Positions 9,099 to 19,070 of a stretch of DNA of 64,000 nt are shown here, one piece after another. The translations under genes were made by a program, and so were the position numbers. Numbering within the stretch: position 1 is the stretch's first letter; each line of letters begins with the position of its first letter. A model generated the notes under the pieces. It had not been told where the DNA came from, made no database searches, and was given only the letters and a program-made list of their open reading frames with translations. Source of the stretch: DATKNA01 sp963755755 (GTDB lineage Bacteria; Actinomycetota; Actinomycetes; Actinomycetales; Kineosporiaceae); NCBI GenBank assembly GCA_963755755.1, contig CAVWLJ010000018.1:131891-195890 (forward strand), in the 5' to 3' direction.

Positions 9099-9836
9099 TC
9101 AGGGGAGGCGGTACTGGTGGGCGGCGAGGAGCTGCTCGGCCAGGACGAGGTCGTGCGGGTAGGTGACCTTGAGGTTCTGGCGGGCTGCCCGCGACGGTCT
9201 GCACGACCAGGTCGCTGTACGCCTCGACGCTGGAGGCGGTGTCGGTGCCCTGGTAGCCGACCGCGTGCGCGGCCGCGTAGGCGGCCGAGCAGGTCCTTGG
9301 CCCGGAAGGCCTGCGGCGTCTGGACGCGCGCGAGCCGCGTGCGGGGACGGCGTCTCCGGCGCCGAGCGGTGCGGCTGCCCGTCCGACCCGACCGGCAGGA
9401 CGCCGACGGCCGGCAGCGCGGGCACGGCACCGCCGACGGCGTCCGCCGTGGTGATGACCGACCGGAACAGCGCGGGACCGGCGAGCGGGCGCGCGCCGTC
9501 GTGCACGGCGATCACGTCGATCGCCCCGCTCTCGACCTCGGGCGCGAGCTGGGCCAGCGCGGCGTCCTCCGAGGCATGCCGGGTCGGGCCGCCGACGACG
9601 ATCCGGACGTCGAGCCCGCGCGCCTCGCGGCGGAGCACCTCGACCGCGAGTTCGGCGTCCTCCGGCCGCACGACGAGCACGAAGGTCCCGACCTCGGGCA
9701 CCTGGGCCGCCCACTGCAGCGACCAGGAGACGACGCGGCGGCCGGCGAGCGGGAGGTAGACCTTGTTGACGCCGGCGCCGACCCGGCTGCCGGACCCGCC
9801 GCCCAGGACGACGACGGCCGCTCGGCTCCTGACCAC
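9099..9836 (-). CDS. ispD: 2-C-methyl-D-erythritol 4-phosphate cytidylyltransferase
   Basis: MEP-pathway enzyme forming CDP-methylerythritol. VVVLGGGSGSRVGAGVNKVY is the CTP-binding glycine loop plus lysine. GGPTRHASEDAALAQL, AVHDGARPL, RVQTPQAFRAKDLL and GTDTASSVEAY follow in family order, ending NLKVTYPHDLVLAEQ. GTG placed just before RSRAAVVVLGGG is the likely start. Frame changes near 9340, 9290 and 9190 split it although the gene should be essential, which argues for sequence errors. Unusually it is inverted relative to carD and ispF. Confidence 0.8.
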   Translation of the reverse strand: MVRSRAAVVVLGGGSGSRVGAGVNKVYLPLAGRRVVSWSLQWAAQVPEVGTFVLVVRPEDAELAVEVLRREARGLDVRIVVGGPTRHASEDAALAQLAPEVESGAIDVIAVHDGARPLAGPALFRSVITTADAVGGAVPALPAVGVLPVGSDGQPHRSAPETPSPHAARARPDAAGLPGQGPARPPTRPRTRSATRAPTPPPASRRTATWSCRPSRAARQNLKVTYPHDLVLAEQLLAAHQYRLP

Positions 9837-10061
9837 GGCAGCACTGTAGATCGGGCGGCGGGGCGCCGATCGCACCGTCTGGTGTCGTCGCCGGGCACGG
9901 GAACCCCCGGGCGGTCGACGCTCGTTGTCAGATCACCGCTTGGGATGGGCGGCGTGGTCCCGGTGGTGCGGGGTCGGCCGGCACCGACTCCCGCACCACC
10001 GGATCAACAGATGCCGCACCTCACCGACCACGGACCTGCAGGACCTGGGACGATCCTCCTC

Positions 10062-10559
10062 GTGCCCGCCACGCTCCCCGTCGTCGGTATCGGTCTCGAC
10101 GTGCACCGCTTCGCGCCGCCGGACGCCGGCCGTCCCCTGCGCCTCGCCGGTCTCGACTGGCCCGGCGAGCCCGGTCTCGAGGGGCACTCGGACGCCGACG
10201 TGGCCGCGCACGCCTGCTGCGACGCGATCCTCTCCGCCGCGGGGCTCGGCGACCTGGGGTCGCAGTTCGGCACGTCCGACCCGCGGTGGGCCGGGGCGTC
10301 GGGCGCCGAACTGCTGGCCGAGGCCGCCCGCCTGGTCGGCGAGGCCGGGTTCCTCGTCGGCAACATCGCGGTGCAGGTCGTCGGCAACCGGCCGCGGCTG
10401 GGGCCGCGGCGCGCCGAGGCCGAGGCCGCGTTGACGGCCGCGTGCGGCGCGCCGGTGAGCGTCTCGGCGACGACGACGGACGGCCTCGGGCTCACCGGCC
10501 GGGGCGAGGGCCTCGCCGGGATCGCCACCGCCCTGCTCCTGCCCGCCGCCCAGCTATGA
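10062..10559 (+). CDS. ispF: 2-C-methyl-D-erythritol 2,4-cyclodiphosphate synthase
   Basis: 165 residues, normal length. GIGLDVHRF gives the metal-binding DxH pair. GHSDADVAAHACCDAILSA is the family signature including the third ligand, and SATTTDGLGLTGRGEG is the CDP-binding C-terminal motif. It cyclises CDP-ME 2-phosphate in isoprenoid synthesis. GTG start with weak Shine-Dalgarno; the open frame extends far upstream without similarity. Confidence 0.95.
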   Translation: MPATLPVVGIGLDVHRFAPPDAGRPLRLAGLDWPGEPGLEGHSDADVAAHACCDAILSAAGLGDLGSQFGTSDPRWAGASGAELLAEAARLVGEAGFLVGNIAVQVVGNRPRLGPRRAEAEAALTAACGAPVSVSATTTDGLGLTGRGEGLAGIATALLLPAAQL

Positions 10560-10663
10560 GACCTCGCAGGAGCCTGAGGGTCAGGTGGGAGCCGGCACCT
10601 CGCACCTGACAGCTGGGACCTGGTGGACCTGGGTATGTGAGCAGGTGGTCGTGGCGGCGCAAG

Positions 10664-11104
10664 CTAGCGCAGCGGGGCGAACCGGTGCGGGTGGGCGTCG
10701 TCGGCGTCGTCGTCAGTGCTGCGCTCGCGGTAGATCAGCCATGCAGTGAGGAAGGACACCGCCAGTACGGCGAGGAGTGCGGCGAACGGCCACAGGGTGG
10801 CGTTGGTCGTCACCGCGATCAGGTAGGCGAGCGCGACCGCGACGCTGAGTGCGCGACCCACGAACGCTTGGACCTTGAGTCGGATGACGGCCTGGCGCTC
10901 GTCGGGCTGGCGGCGCATCACGGCGGCCGAGTCGCTGTCTCGTCCGGCCCACAGGTAGCAGCCGACGATCAGGACCACCAGGACCGGAGACAGGTAGGCG
11001 GCACTGGCCCACCCGTGGCTGGCACCGCCGAGGATCAGGGCCGCTACGGCGGCGGCGGCGAGCACGATCGGTGCCCGCCAGCGAGGGGGTAGTGACCTTC
11101 TCAT
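10664..11104 (-). CDS. Four-TM membrane protein paired with an XRE regulator
   Basis: 146 residues with about four hydrophobic segments (PIVLAAAAVAALILGGA, SPVLVVLIVGCYLW, LSVAVALAYLIAV, ALLAVLAVSFLTAWLI) and a charged C-terminus. A central RRQPDERQAVIRLKVQAF resembles the cytoplasmic loop of DUF2178-type proteins. Its start overlaps the stop of the upstream XRE regulator (ATGA). Such regulator/membrane pairs are common in bacteria; function unknown. Confidence 0.65.
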   Translation of the reverse strand: MRRSLPPRWRAPIVLAAAAVAALILGGASHGWASAAYLSPVLVVLIVGCYLWAGRDSDSAAVMRRQPDERQAVIRLKVQAFVGRALSVAVALAYLIAVTTNATLWPFAALLAVLAVSFLTAWLIYRERSTDDDADDAHPHRFAPLR

Positions 11105-11310
11105 CGCAGCTCCCGTTCGTCATCAGGTTCGAAGAGCTTTTCCAGGGGGGTGTCGAAGAAGCGGGCGATCCGGAACGCCAGCGGGAGCGAAGGCAGGTAA
11201 CGGCCCTGCTCGATGGAGATGATCGTCTGTCGGGACACATGGAGTGCCTCCGCGACCTCCGCCTGCGACAGCCCCCGTCCGCTGCGTAGCTCCCGCATCC
11301 GATTTCGCAC
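11101..11310 (-). CDS. Small XRE-family regulator
   Basis: 69 residues, essentially one helix-turn-helix: MRELRSGRGLSQAEVAEALH, then VSRQTIISIEQGRYLPSLPL and a C-terminal LEKLFEPDDE. YozG/DUF-type regulators of this size control the membrane protein encoded just behind them. The GTG start coincides with the expected transcription start of an excellent promoter, so the mRNA is probably leaderless. Confidence 0.8.
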   Translation of the reverse strand: MRNRMRELRSGRGLSQAEVAEALHVSRQTIISIEQGRYLPSLPLAFRIARFFDTPLEKLFEPDDERELR

Positions 11311-11316
11311 TTTGTA

Positions 11317-11345
11317 AAAGTACCTTTACTCGCTGGGCATGTCAA
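11317..11345 (-). promoter_or_regulatory. Consensus promoter of the XRE gene with overlapping inverted repeat
   Basis: On the minus strand TTGACA (11345-11340), a 17-base spacer and TACTTT (11322-11317) form a near-consensus sigma-70-type promoter. The -10 lies only 6 bases before the GTG, implying a leaderless transcript. An imperfect palindrome TAAAGGTACTTTTA covers the -10 and may be the XRE operator. Confidence 0.7.
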
Positions 11346-11445
11346 AGGTCCTTGACTTCGCGCCGCCCCGGCCGTGGCGGCGGTGGCGCACCCGGCACGA
11401 AGTCCCGACGCGCGGCCCCGGACGACCGCTCGTAACGTGCGCCCT

Positions 11446-11835
11446 ATGACGACGCTGCCCGACGAGGCCAAGAAGCTGCTCGACCGCCCCGAGTTCGCCA
11501 CCGTCGCCACGCTCGAACCGGACGGCCGCCCGCATCTCTCCGTCGTGTGGGTGGGCCGGGACGGCGACGACATCCTGTTCTCGACGATCCAGGGCCGGCG
11601 CAAGACCGCGAACCTGCAGCGGGATCCACGGATCACGGTGCTCGTCTACCCGAAGGACGACCCGTACTCCTACCTCGAGGTGCGCGGCTCGGCGGAGCTC
11701 GTCGACGACCCGCAGAAGGCGTACATCGAGGCGATGTCGCAGAAGTACCTGGGCAAGCCCTACCCGTGGCACTCGGACGACGAGCGACGTGTCGTCGTCC
11801 GCGTCCACCCGGAGAAGGTCGTCCTGCACACCTGA
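11446..11835 (+). CDS. PPOX-class FMN/F420-dependent oxidoreductase
   Basis: 129 residues with the split-barrel flavin fold: FATVATLEPDGRPHLSVVWV, RRKTANLQRDPRITVLVY and YSYLEVRGSAELVDD. These motifs fit the actinobacterial PPOX family that uses F420 or FMN; the substrate cannot be read. Start ATG lies 135 bases from the divergent XRE gene. It is not obviously part of the cysS operon, 67 bases downstream. Confidence 0.85.
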   Translation: MTTLPDEAKKLLDRPEFATVATLEPDGRPHLSVVWVGRDGDDILFSTIQGRRKTANLQRDPRITVLVYPKDDPYSYLEVRGSAELVDDPQKAYIEAMSQKYLGKPYPWHSDDERRVVVRVHPEKVVLHT

Positions 11836-11902
11836 CGAGGCGCCCTGGCCGAGCCGGAGGAACGAGCGGAGGGCCGGCCACCACGGCGGGTAACCTGAGA
11901 GC

Positions 11903-13365
11903 GTGGGCCTGCGACTGTACGACTCCGCCACCGCCGAGGTGCGGGACTTCGTCCCGCTCGTGGAGGGACGCGCGGGGATCTACGTCTGCGGCGCCACCCC
12001 GCAGGCCGCTCCGCACATCGGCCACATGCGCTCGCAGATCGCGTTCGACGTGCTGCGGCGCTGGCTGGAGCGCACCGGCTCCCGGGTCACGTTCATCCGG
12101 AACGTCACGGACATCGACGACAAGATCCTGGTCAAGTCCGCCGAGGCGGGCCGGCCGTGGTGGCAGCACGCCTACCACTTCGAGCTGGAGTTCGACGCCG
12201 CGTACACGGCGCTCAACGTGATCGAGCCGTCGTACGAGCCGCGCGCCACCGGGCACGTCCCCGACATGGTCGCCCTCATCGAGCGGCTGATCGAGCGCGG
12301 CCACGCCTACCCCGCGCCGGACGGCTCGGGCGACGTCTACTTCGACGTCCGCTCCTGGCCCGACTACGGCGAGCTCACCCACCAGAGCCTCGACGACCTC
12401 GAACCCGCGCAGGACGCCGACCCGAGCGCCAAGCGCGACCCGCGCGACTTCGCGCTGTGGAAGGGCGCGAAGCCGGGCGAGCCCGAGACCGCGTCGTGGC
12501 CGACGCCGTGGGGCCGCGGCCGGCCGGGCTGGCACCTGGAGTGCTCGGCGATGGCGACCCGCTACCTCGGCCCGACGTTCGACATCCACGGCGGCGGCCT
12601 CGACCTGCGCTTCCCGCACCACGAGAACGAGCTCGCGCAGTCCCGTGCGGCCGGCGACCCGTACGCGCGGTACTGGTTGCACAACGCCTGGGTGATCGCC
12701 GACGGCGAGAAGATGAGCAAGTCGCTCGGCAACACGATGTCGATGGAGAACCTGCTGACCGAGGTCCGGCCGGTCGTGCTGCGCTACCTGCTCGCCGCCG
12801 CGCACTACCGCTCGAACATCGAGATCGGGGACGACGACGAGCGCGGCGCCCGGCTCGCCGAGGCGACGACGAGCTACGAGCGCATCGAGGGGTTCGTCCT
12901 GCGTGCCGCCGAGCTCGCTCGGCGACGAGGTGCGCCGGCGCCGACCTGGCCGCCGTCGAGCTGCCCGAGCGCTTCGTCGCGGCCATGGACGACGACCTCG
13001 GCGTCCCGGCGGCGCTCGCGGTCGTGCACGAGACGGTGCGCGCCGGCAACACGGCGCTGGCCGCCCGCGACCGGGACGCCGTCCGCGACGCCGCGCTCGC
13101 CGTCCGCGCCATGACCGACGTGCTCGGCGTCGACCCGCTCGACCCGCACTGGAGCGCGGCGACGGGCGAGCAGGACGACGCGTTGCGGGTCGCCCTCGAC
13201 AGCCTGGTCCGGGCCGACCTCGACGCCCGCGCCGCCGCCCGCAAGGAGCGTGACTTCGCCGCCGCCGACGCGATCCGGGACCGGCTCGCCGCGGCCGGCA
13301 TCACCGTCGAGGACACGCCCGACGGCGCCCGGTGGAGCATCGAGGGAGGGTCCGGTGGCCGGTAA
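11903..13365 (+). CDS. cysS: Cysteinyl-tRNA synthetase
   Basis: Class I synthetase, about 485 residues after correction. IYVCGATPQ has the first zinc cysteine, APHIGHMRS is the HIGH motif (residues 38-41), HLECSAMA and HHENELAQS supply further zinc ligands, and GEKMSKSLGN holds KMSKS (270-274). The C-terminal RAAARKERDFAAADAIRDRL marks CysS rather than the related MshC. Two small frame changes around 12920-12950 move the reading frame, which would be lethal if real. Its stop overlaps the rlmB start. Confidence 0.95.
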
Positions 13366-14325
13366 CTCCGGACGCCGGGGCGCGGTGCGCAAGCCCGGCA
13401 CGAAGAAGGGCGCGATCGTCGGCTCCGGCGGGCAGAAGTCGCGCGGCCTGCAGGGCAAGGGCCCGACGCCGAAGGCGACGGAGCGCAAGGGCCACCCGGC
13501 GGCCCGCGCCGCGGCGTACGTCCGAGCGGCGCTCGACCCGCCCAGCAGCGATCGACGAAGGGACGGCGGTCGAGCGGCAGCGGGGAGCTCGTCAGCCGGC
13601 CGCAACCCCGTCGTCGAGGCGCTGCGCGCCGAGCATCCCCGCCCGCACCCTCTACGTCGCCAGCCGGATCGAGAGCGACGAGCGGGTCAAGGAGGCGCTC
13701 AAGCTCGCGACCGACCGCGGGCTGGCGCTGCTCGAGGTCAGCCGCACCGACCTGGACCGGATGACCGACGGCGGCATCCACCAGGGGCTGGCGCTGCAGG
13801 TTCCGGCGTACGAGTACGCGCACCCGTCCGACCTGCTGGCCGCCGGGCGTGCGGGCATGCGCCGCTCGTCGTCGCGCTCGACGGCGTGACCGATCCGCGC
13901 AACCTCGGCGCCGTCATCCGCTCCGTCGCCGCGTTCGGCGGCGACGGCGTCGTCGTCCCCGAGCGGCGCGCCGCCGGCATGACGGCGTCCGCCTGGAAGG
14001 TGTCGGCGGGCGCCGCCGCCCGGGTCCGGGTGGCGCGCGCGACCAACCTGACCCGTGCCCTGCGAGGAGTTCCAGCAGGCCGGCTGCTTCGTCGTCGGCC
14101 TCGACGCCGAGGGCGACGTGGCGATCGACGCCCTCGAGGCGGCGACGGAGCCGCTGGTGCTCGTCGTCGGCTCGGAGGGGCGCGGGCTCTCCCGGCTGGT
14201 CCGGCAGACCTGCGACGTCGTGGTGTCGATCCCGATGGCCGGCGAGATGGAGTCCCTCAACGCCGGTGTGGCAGCAGGGATCGCGCTCTACGAGGTGGCC
14301 CGCCGGCGGGCGGGGCACAAGGTCG
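13355..14325 (+). CDS. rlmB: 23S rRNA 2'-O-methyltransferase RlmB (SpoU family)
   Basis: SPOUT methyltransferase acting on 23S rRNA. A basic N-terminus (RKPGTKKGAIVGSGGQKSRG) is typical of actinobacteria. The L30e-like domain includes GRNPVVEALRA and LLEVSRTDLDRMTDGG. The SPOUT domain has VVALDGVTDPRNLGAVIRS, LVLVVGSEGRGLSRLV and SIPMAGEMESLNAGVAAG (motifs 1-3). Frame changes near 13640, 13860 and 14060 break it. The end is uncertain because no stop follows GIALYEVARRRAG directly. GTG start overlaps the cysS stop behind a GAGGGAGGG site. Confidence 0.85.
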
Positions 14326-14398
14326 CCCGCCGCCGCGGCGATCGCAGAAGCCGGGACGAACGAGGAGTCCGGCGCGCGCCGCATCCGTCCGGCGGCCC

Positions 14399-14924
14399 AT
14401 GCCGATCGACCCCGCGATCCGTGCCCTCGAGCGGCCGCGTTCGGCGGCGACCAGGTGCCACGGCTCGTCGACGCCCTGCGGGCGGAGCGACCGCGGACGT
14501 CCGACCGTGCTGGAACTCGTGGCCGAGGACTCCACCGGCCGTCGTCGGTCACGTCCTCGTGACGCCGATCCGGACTCGAGACCGAACCCGGGCGTGACCA
14601 GGACGCTGGCCTGCCTGTCGCCGCTCGGCGTCCGGCCCGACGGCACCGGCGGGGCATCGGCAGCCGCCCTGGTCCGCGCCGCGCTGGCCGAAGCCGGCCG
14701 GCCGCGGCGAAGCCGGCGGTCGTCCTCGAGGGCGACCCGGCGTACTACGCGCGTTCGGATTCGTCCCGGCGTCCGCGGCACGGGCTGAGACGGCCGTCCG
14801 AGCGGACGCCGGAGCGCGGCCTTCCAGGTCGCGCGTGCTGCGGCGACGCCGCCTCCACGCGGGCGGGCGCTGTATCCGGCCGACGTTCTGGGACGCCGAC
14901 GCCGTCGGGCCTGCCGTACGCGGG
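14399..14924 (+). CDS. GNAT-family N-acetyltransferase, frameshifted
   Basis: Segments in several frames assemble into a GNAT protein: VLELVAEDSTG, VVGHVLVTPIR, LACLSPLGVRPD (beta4), an acetyl-CoA loop and SALVRAALAEA, VVLEGDPAYYARFGFVPAS and AFQVARAAATPPPRG. This is the order of the YhbS-like group that ends in a YPxxF motif. Substrate unknown. At least four shifts; boundary with the next gene is approximate. Confidence 0.55.
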
Positions 14925-15651
14925 GTGCCGTGGCTGGACGAGCTGGAGCAGGCGTGCCGCTTCGTCGAGCGAAGCGGTCGGCGGCGACGTGCTCGCGGCG
15001 CCCGGTCCCGGCCTGCCCGGGCTGGGACGTCGGGGAGCTGCTGCGGCACCTCGGCGTGGTGGAACGGACGGTCGACGGCGTGGGTCCGGGCCGGACGCCG
15101 ACCACGATCGACCCTCTCGGCCCCGGAGGACGGCGACGTCCGCGACCTGGTTCGCCGACGGCTGGCGCGCGGCTGCAGGAGGTGCTCGACAGCGGCTCCG
15201 GCCGAGCAGCCCGGCCGCGACCTGGTGCCCCTGGGACGCGACCTCGGCTTCTGGCGTCAGACGGCAGGCGCACGAGCACCTCGTCCACGCGATCGACGTC
15301 GCCCAGGCGCTCGGCGCCGCCGAGCCGAGCGTCACCGACGCCGTGGCGCTCGACGGGGTCGAGGAGGTGCTGCGGCTGTGGCTCGGGACGCAGCTCGGGC
15401 GGCACGTCGGGCGGGCGTGGGGACGTCGATCCGCCTGGTCGCCGGCGACCGCTCCTGGACCGTCGGTCTGCACGCTCACGTCGTCGAGGTGCACGACCGT
15501 CCGGTGGACGCCGGAGGCCGTCGTCCACGCCGAGCCCGCGGTCGTCTACCGCTGGCTCTGGGGCCGGGGCCGGAGAGCGAGGTAGACGTCGAGGGCGACC
15601 GCGGCGCCGCGGACCGAGCTGCGCGAATGCCTCGCCCGCGCGATGGCCTGA
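14925..15651 (+). CDS. Maleylpyruvate isomerase family mycothiol-dependent enzyme, frameshifted
   Basis: DinB-like fold family that uses mycothiol. Recognisable parts are MPWLDELEQA, PACPGWDVGELLRHLGVVER (the conserved CPGWxVxDLxxHL motif), WFADGWRAA and HEHLVHAIDVAQALGA (metal-binding His-Glu-His region). The end reads LRECLARAMA. Substrates of these enzymes are usually unknown thiol-reactive compounds. mshA in the same window supplies the cofactor pathway. Several frame changes. Confidence 0.6.
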
Positions 15652-15666
15652 CGGTCACGCGCGCCG

Positions 15667-17131
15667 TCACTTGCCGGGCTTCTTGCCCGAGCCCTTGTCG
15701 GCCTTCTTGTCGGCCTTCTTGTCGCCTTGCCCGGCTTCTTGTCGGGGGCCTTCTTGTCGCCGTGGTCCTTCTCGGCGCCCTTGCCGTGCGCAGCGCCATG
15801 CCCGTGACCGGAGTGGTGCGCCGCTCGCCGGGGCCTGATCTCGTAGGCGGTCGTGACCCCCTGGACCGTCGCGGTCTGACGCGCTGGGAGCCGCCGTGTG
15901 CGACGGCACCGGGGTCGCCGTCCTCGTGGGGGCAGGAGCCGTGATCACGGCGCGCGGGGACTGCACGAGCGGGTTGGCGCTCCTGCTCGGCCATCCCATC
16001 GCGAGGGCGAAGAGCGTGACCGGCGCGAGCACGGCCGCGGCGAGCGCGCCCGCCCGCCTCGGCCGAGGGACCAGGGGGAGCCGGACGGCGATCGTGCGGA
16101 CGTCCTCGTCCCGGAAGGCGTCGGCAACGGCCGCGACGGCCGGGACCGGGTAGGCGTCCGCGGTCGGATCGGGGTCGCTGAGCTCGTGGTCGGTGGTGTC
16201 GTCGTCCAGCAGGCCGGGCGCCTCGACCGTGGGCTCGCCGTCCTCGTACGGGTCCGCCTCCTCGGCGCTCCCGGCGACCTCGGCGGGCGGGCGCGCCTCG
16301 GCGTCCGGCGTCAGCACGTCGAGCAGTGCGCGCCCTGGTCGCCGCGGCGTCGGGGCGGGCGCCGGGGTCGCGCGCCAGCAGACCGGCGATCAGCGGGCGC
16401 AGGCAGCCGGCGTGCGCCGCGGGGGGAGCCTCCTGCGTCACGACGGCGGCGAGCGTCGGCAGGTGGCCGTCCCGGCGGAACGGTGCGTCACCCTCGACGG
16501 CGGTGAAGAGCGTGGCGCCCAGCGACCAGAGGTCGGACGCCGGCGTGGGCTCCTCGCCGCGGGCGCGTTCGGGCGCCATGAACGCGGGCGAGCCGAGCAG
16601 CTGGCCCGTCAGGGTGATCGAGCTGTCGCCGTCGAGGGTGGCGATACCGAAGTCGACGAGCACGGCGCGGCCGTCGGCGAAGAGCACGTTGCTCGGCTTG
16701 ACGTCCCGGTGCAGCACGCCCACGTCGTGCGCGGCGGTGAGCGCGTCGAGCAGGTCCAGGCCGATCCGGGCGACGACGGAGGGCGGCAGCGGACCGTCGT
16801 GGGCGACGACGTCGGCCAGCGTGCGCGACGGCAGGAGCTCCATCACGATCCAGGGCCGGCCGTCCTCCTCGACGACGTCGTAGATGGTCACCGCGCTCGG
16901 GTGCGTCACCCGGGCGGCCGCCCGCGCCTCGCGCAGGCCACGCTCGCGCGCCGCGTCGTGGCGGGTGCCGTCGGCGTCGACCGGCGCCCGCAGCTCCTTG
17001 ATCGCTACATCGCGGCCGAGCAACTCGTCCCGCGCGTGCCAGAGCACGCCCATGCCGCCGCGGCCGACCACCCGACGGAGTCTGTACCGTCCGGCGACGA
17101 CCCGGTCTTCTGCAGGCGCTGGTGACGACAT
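15667..17131 (-). CDS. PknB-type Ser/Thr protein kinase with Lys-rich tail
   Basis: The kinase domain fills residues about 15-270: GRGGMGVLWHARDELLGRD (P-loop), VAIKEL (ATP lysine), HRDVKPSNVLF (catalytic loop), DFGIATL and SPAFMAPERARGE (activation segment). An acidic linker, one predicted TM segment (LAAAVLAPVTLFALAMGW) and a Thr/Pro extracytoplasmic part follow. The end is a Lys/Asp-rich tail of GDKKADKKADKGSGKKPGK type. No PASTA domains. Frame changes near 16330 and in the tail. Confidence 0.85.
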
Positions 17132-17196
17132 CGCGACCTGCCATACCCCGACTGGCCCGGGCGTAACGTCCCGATTCGAGAGTTCCTCCATCCGGC

Positions 17197-19015
17197 TCAC
17201 GTGGCAGGCCGGAACGAGTCGGCGATGACCTGGAACGACGGCTTCAGCTGCGTCCACTGCTCCTCGGGAACCGACCAGTACAGCGCGTAGGCCCGGTGGT
17301 TGTTGATGCGCAGGTTCCGGTCGAGCACGTGCAGGGTGCCGCCCGACGGCGTCCACCGGAACTCCCAGTCGGCGACGTCCCAGCCGTGGCTCGAGGGCAC
17401 ACGCTCGAGCCGGATGCGCTGGTAGTCGTGGAAGCGCGGGCTCGCGGCCCGCTCCTGCTGCTGCCAGTCGACGAGGGAGTCCGGCTGCGGCGACGTGGTC
17501 TGGGGGACGAGCAGGTAGGCCCGGCTGCCCGGACGCCGGAAGGTCACGCCCGAGCTGCCGCGGGTCGCCTGCCATCCGTCCGGCACGGCCAGCGAGAACC
17601 CCGTCGGGTCGGTGTAGCGCCGGAAGCCGGCTGGAACGGATCCGCCGCTGCCCGACCCTCCGCCCGACGAGCCCCCCGAACCCTTGGAGGAGCCCTGCGA
17701 CGAGCCCTGCGACGAGCCCTGCGACGAGCCCTGCGATGACTGCGAGCCCGACGAGGCCGGGGCACTCGACGAGCCGGTCGCGTCGGCCGTCGAGGACGCG
17801 GATGCCGCCGGACTCGTCGCGGAGGTGTGCGGCGGGGCCGCGGCGGCGTTGCCCGTTCCGTCGTCCTGGGCGATGTGGACGGCGGCGGCGCCGGCCGGCA
17901 GCAGCACGAGCGCCGCGACGGCCGCGACGATCGCGGTGCGGCGGCGGCGTCCGTCCCGGGGCGCGGCAGCCGGAGGCGCGACCGGGGCGGCCGCGGTCCG
18001 GGCGTCCGCGGACGCGACGGGCACGGCGCGGGAGACCGGCGGCGGCGAAGGTTCCGTCGGCGGCGCGGGCTGAGGCTGAGGGGTCGGTGACGTGACCGGC
18101 GGCGGCGGAGGCCCGGGCAGCGCCTCGACGGTCGGTGCGACGTCGACGGGCGCTGTCCGCTGGTCCTCCGGGGCGCCGACCGGGACCGGCGCGAGCGCGT
18201 GGAGGATGAGTTCGCGGGTGCGCGCGGCGTTCGGGCGTTGCGCGGGGTCGCGGGTGAGCAGCGCGTCGAGCACGGGGCGCAGCGGCCCGGCGTGCACCGC
18301 GGGCGGCACCGGTTCGGTGAGGACGGCGTTGAGCGTGGGCAGCTGCCCCTCCCGGCGGAACGGCGGCTGGCCCTCGACGGCGGCGAAGAGCGTGGCACCG
18401 AGCGACCACAGGTCCGAGGCCGACGTCGGCGCTTCGCCGCGGGCGCGCTCGGGCGGCATGTACGCGGGGGAGCCCACCAGCATGCCGGTCGCGGTGAGCG
18501 TCGGGTCGTCTTCGACGTGGGCGATGCCGAAGTCGGTGAGCACGGCGCGGCCGTCGGGCGCGAGGAGGACGTTGCCCGGCTTGACGTCGCGGTGCAGGAC
18601 GCCGACCTTGTGTGCCGCCTCGAGCGCGTCGACGAGGTCGAGCCCGATCCGCGCGACCCGGTCCGGCGGCAGGGGCCCGCCCTGGGCGAGGGCGTCGCGC
18701 GAGGGTGTGCGGCGGCAGGAGCTGCATGACGATGTACGGCCGGCTGTCGTCCTCGACCACGTCGAAGACCGTGACCGCCGAGGGGTGACTGACCCTCGCC
18801 GCGGCGCGGGCCTCGCGCAGCGTCCGCTGCCGGATGAGGTCGCGCTGCTCCGGGGTCAGGTCCGGTGGCGGCACGACCTCCTTGACGGCGACGTCGCGGC
18901 CCAGCATCTCGTCGTGCGCCGCCCAGACCCAGCCCATGCCGCCGTGCCCGATCACCCGGTCGAGGCGATACCTCTCGGCCAGGAGTCGGCGTTCCGGTGC
19001 ACTGGGCTCTGTCAT
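17197..19015 (-). CDS. PknB-type Ser/Thr protein kinase with extracytoplasmic domain
   Basis: Begins MTEPSAPERRLLAERYRLDR. GHGGMGWVWAAHDEMLGRD, VAVKEVV, HRDVKPGNVLLAPDGR and LTDFGIAHVEDD mark an active kinase. A Pro-rich linker, a TM helix (TAIVAAVAALVLLPAGAAAV) and a Ser/Gly linker with GSSQ repeats lead to a C-terminal domain of about 130 residues (FRRYTDPTGFSLAVPDGW to QVIADSFRPAT). That domain resembles the extracytoplasmic modules of other actinobacterial kinases. One frame change near 18710. The next kinase follows after 65 bases, probably in one operon. Confidence 0.88.
17690..17737 (-). repeat. Tandem 12-bp repeat coding for GSSQ units
   Basis: Four copies of GAGCCCTGCGAC (plus strand), the last with one change. 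On the coding strand they give the Ser-Gly-Gln linker of the kinase. Copy number is likely variable by slippage. Confidence 0.85.
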
Positions 19016-19070
19016 CGCCCCTGCCATACCCATCCGGGGCGTCGGCTGAACAGGGGGCAGATCAACCCGG

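Noticed and set aside
11903..13365. cysS-like gene as mycothiol enzyme MshC
   Set aside because: The C-terminal ARKERDFAAADAIRDRL and the position beside rlmB are those of CysS; MshC lacks that tail.
17690..17737. Short regular repeats that could suggest a CRISPR array
   Set aside because: The units are 12 bases, contiguous, without spacers, and translate to a GSSQ linker in a kinase.
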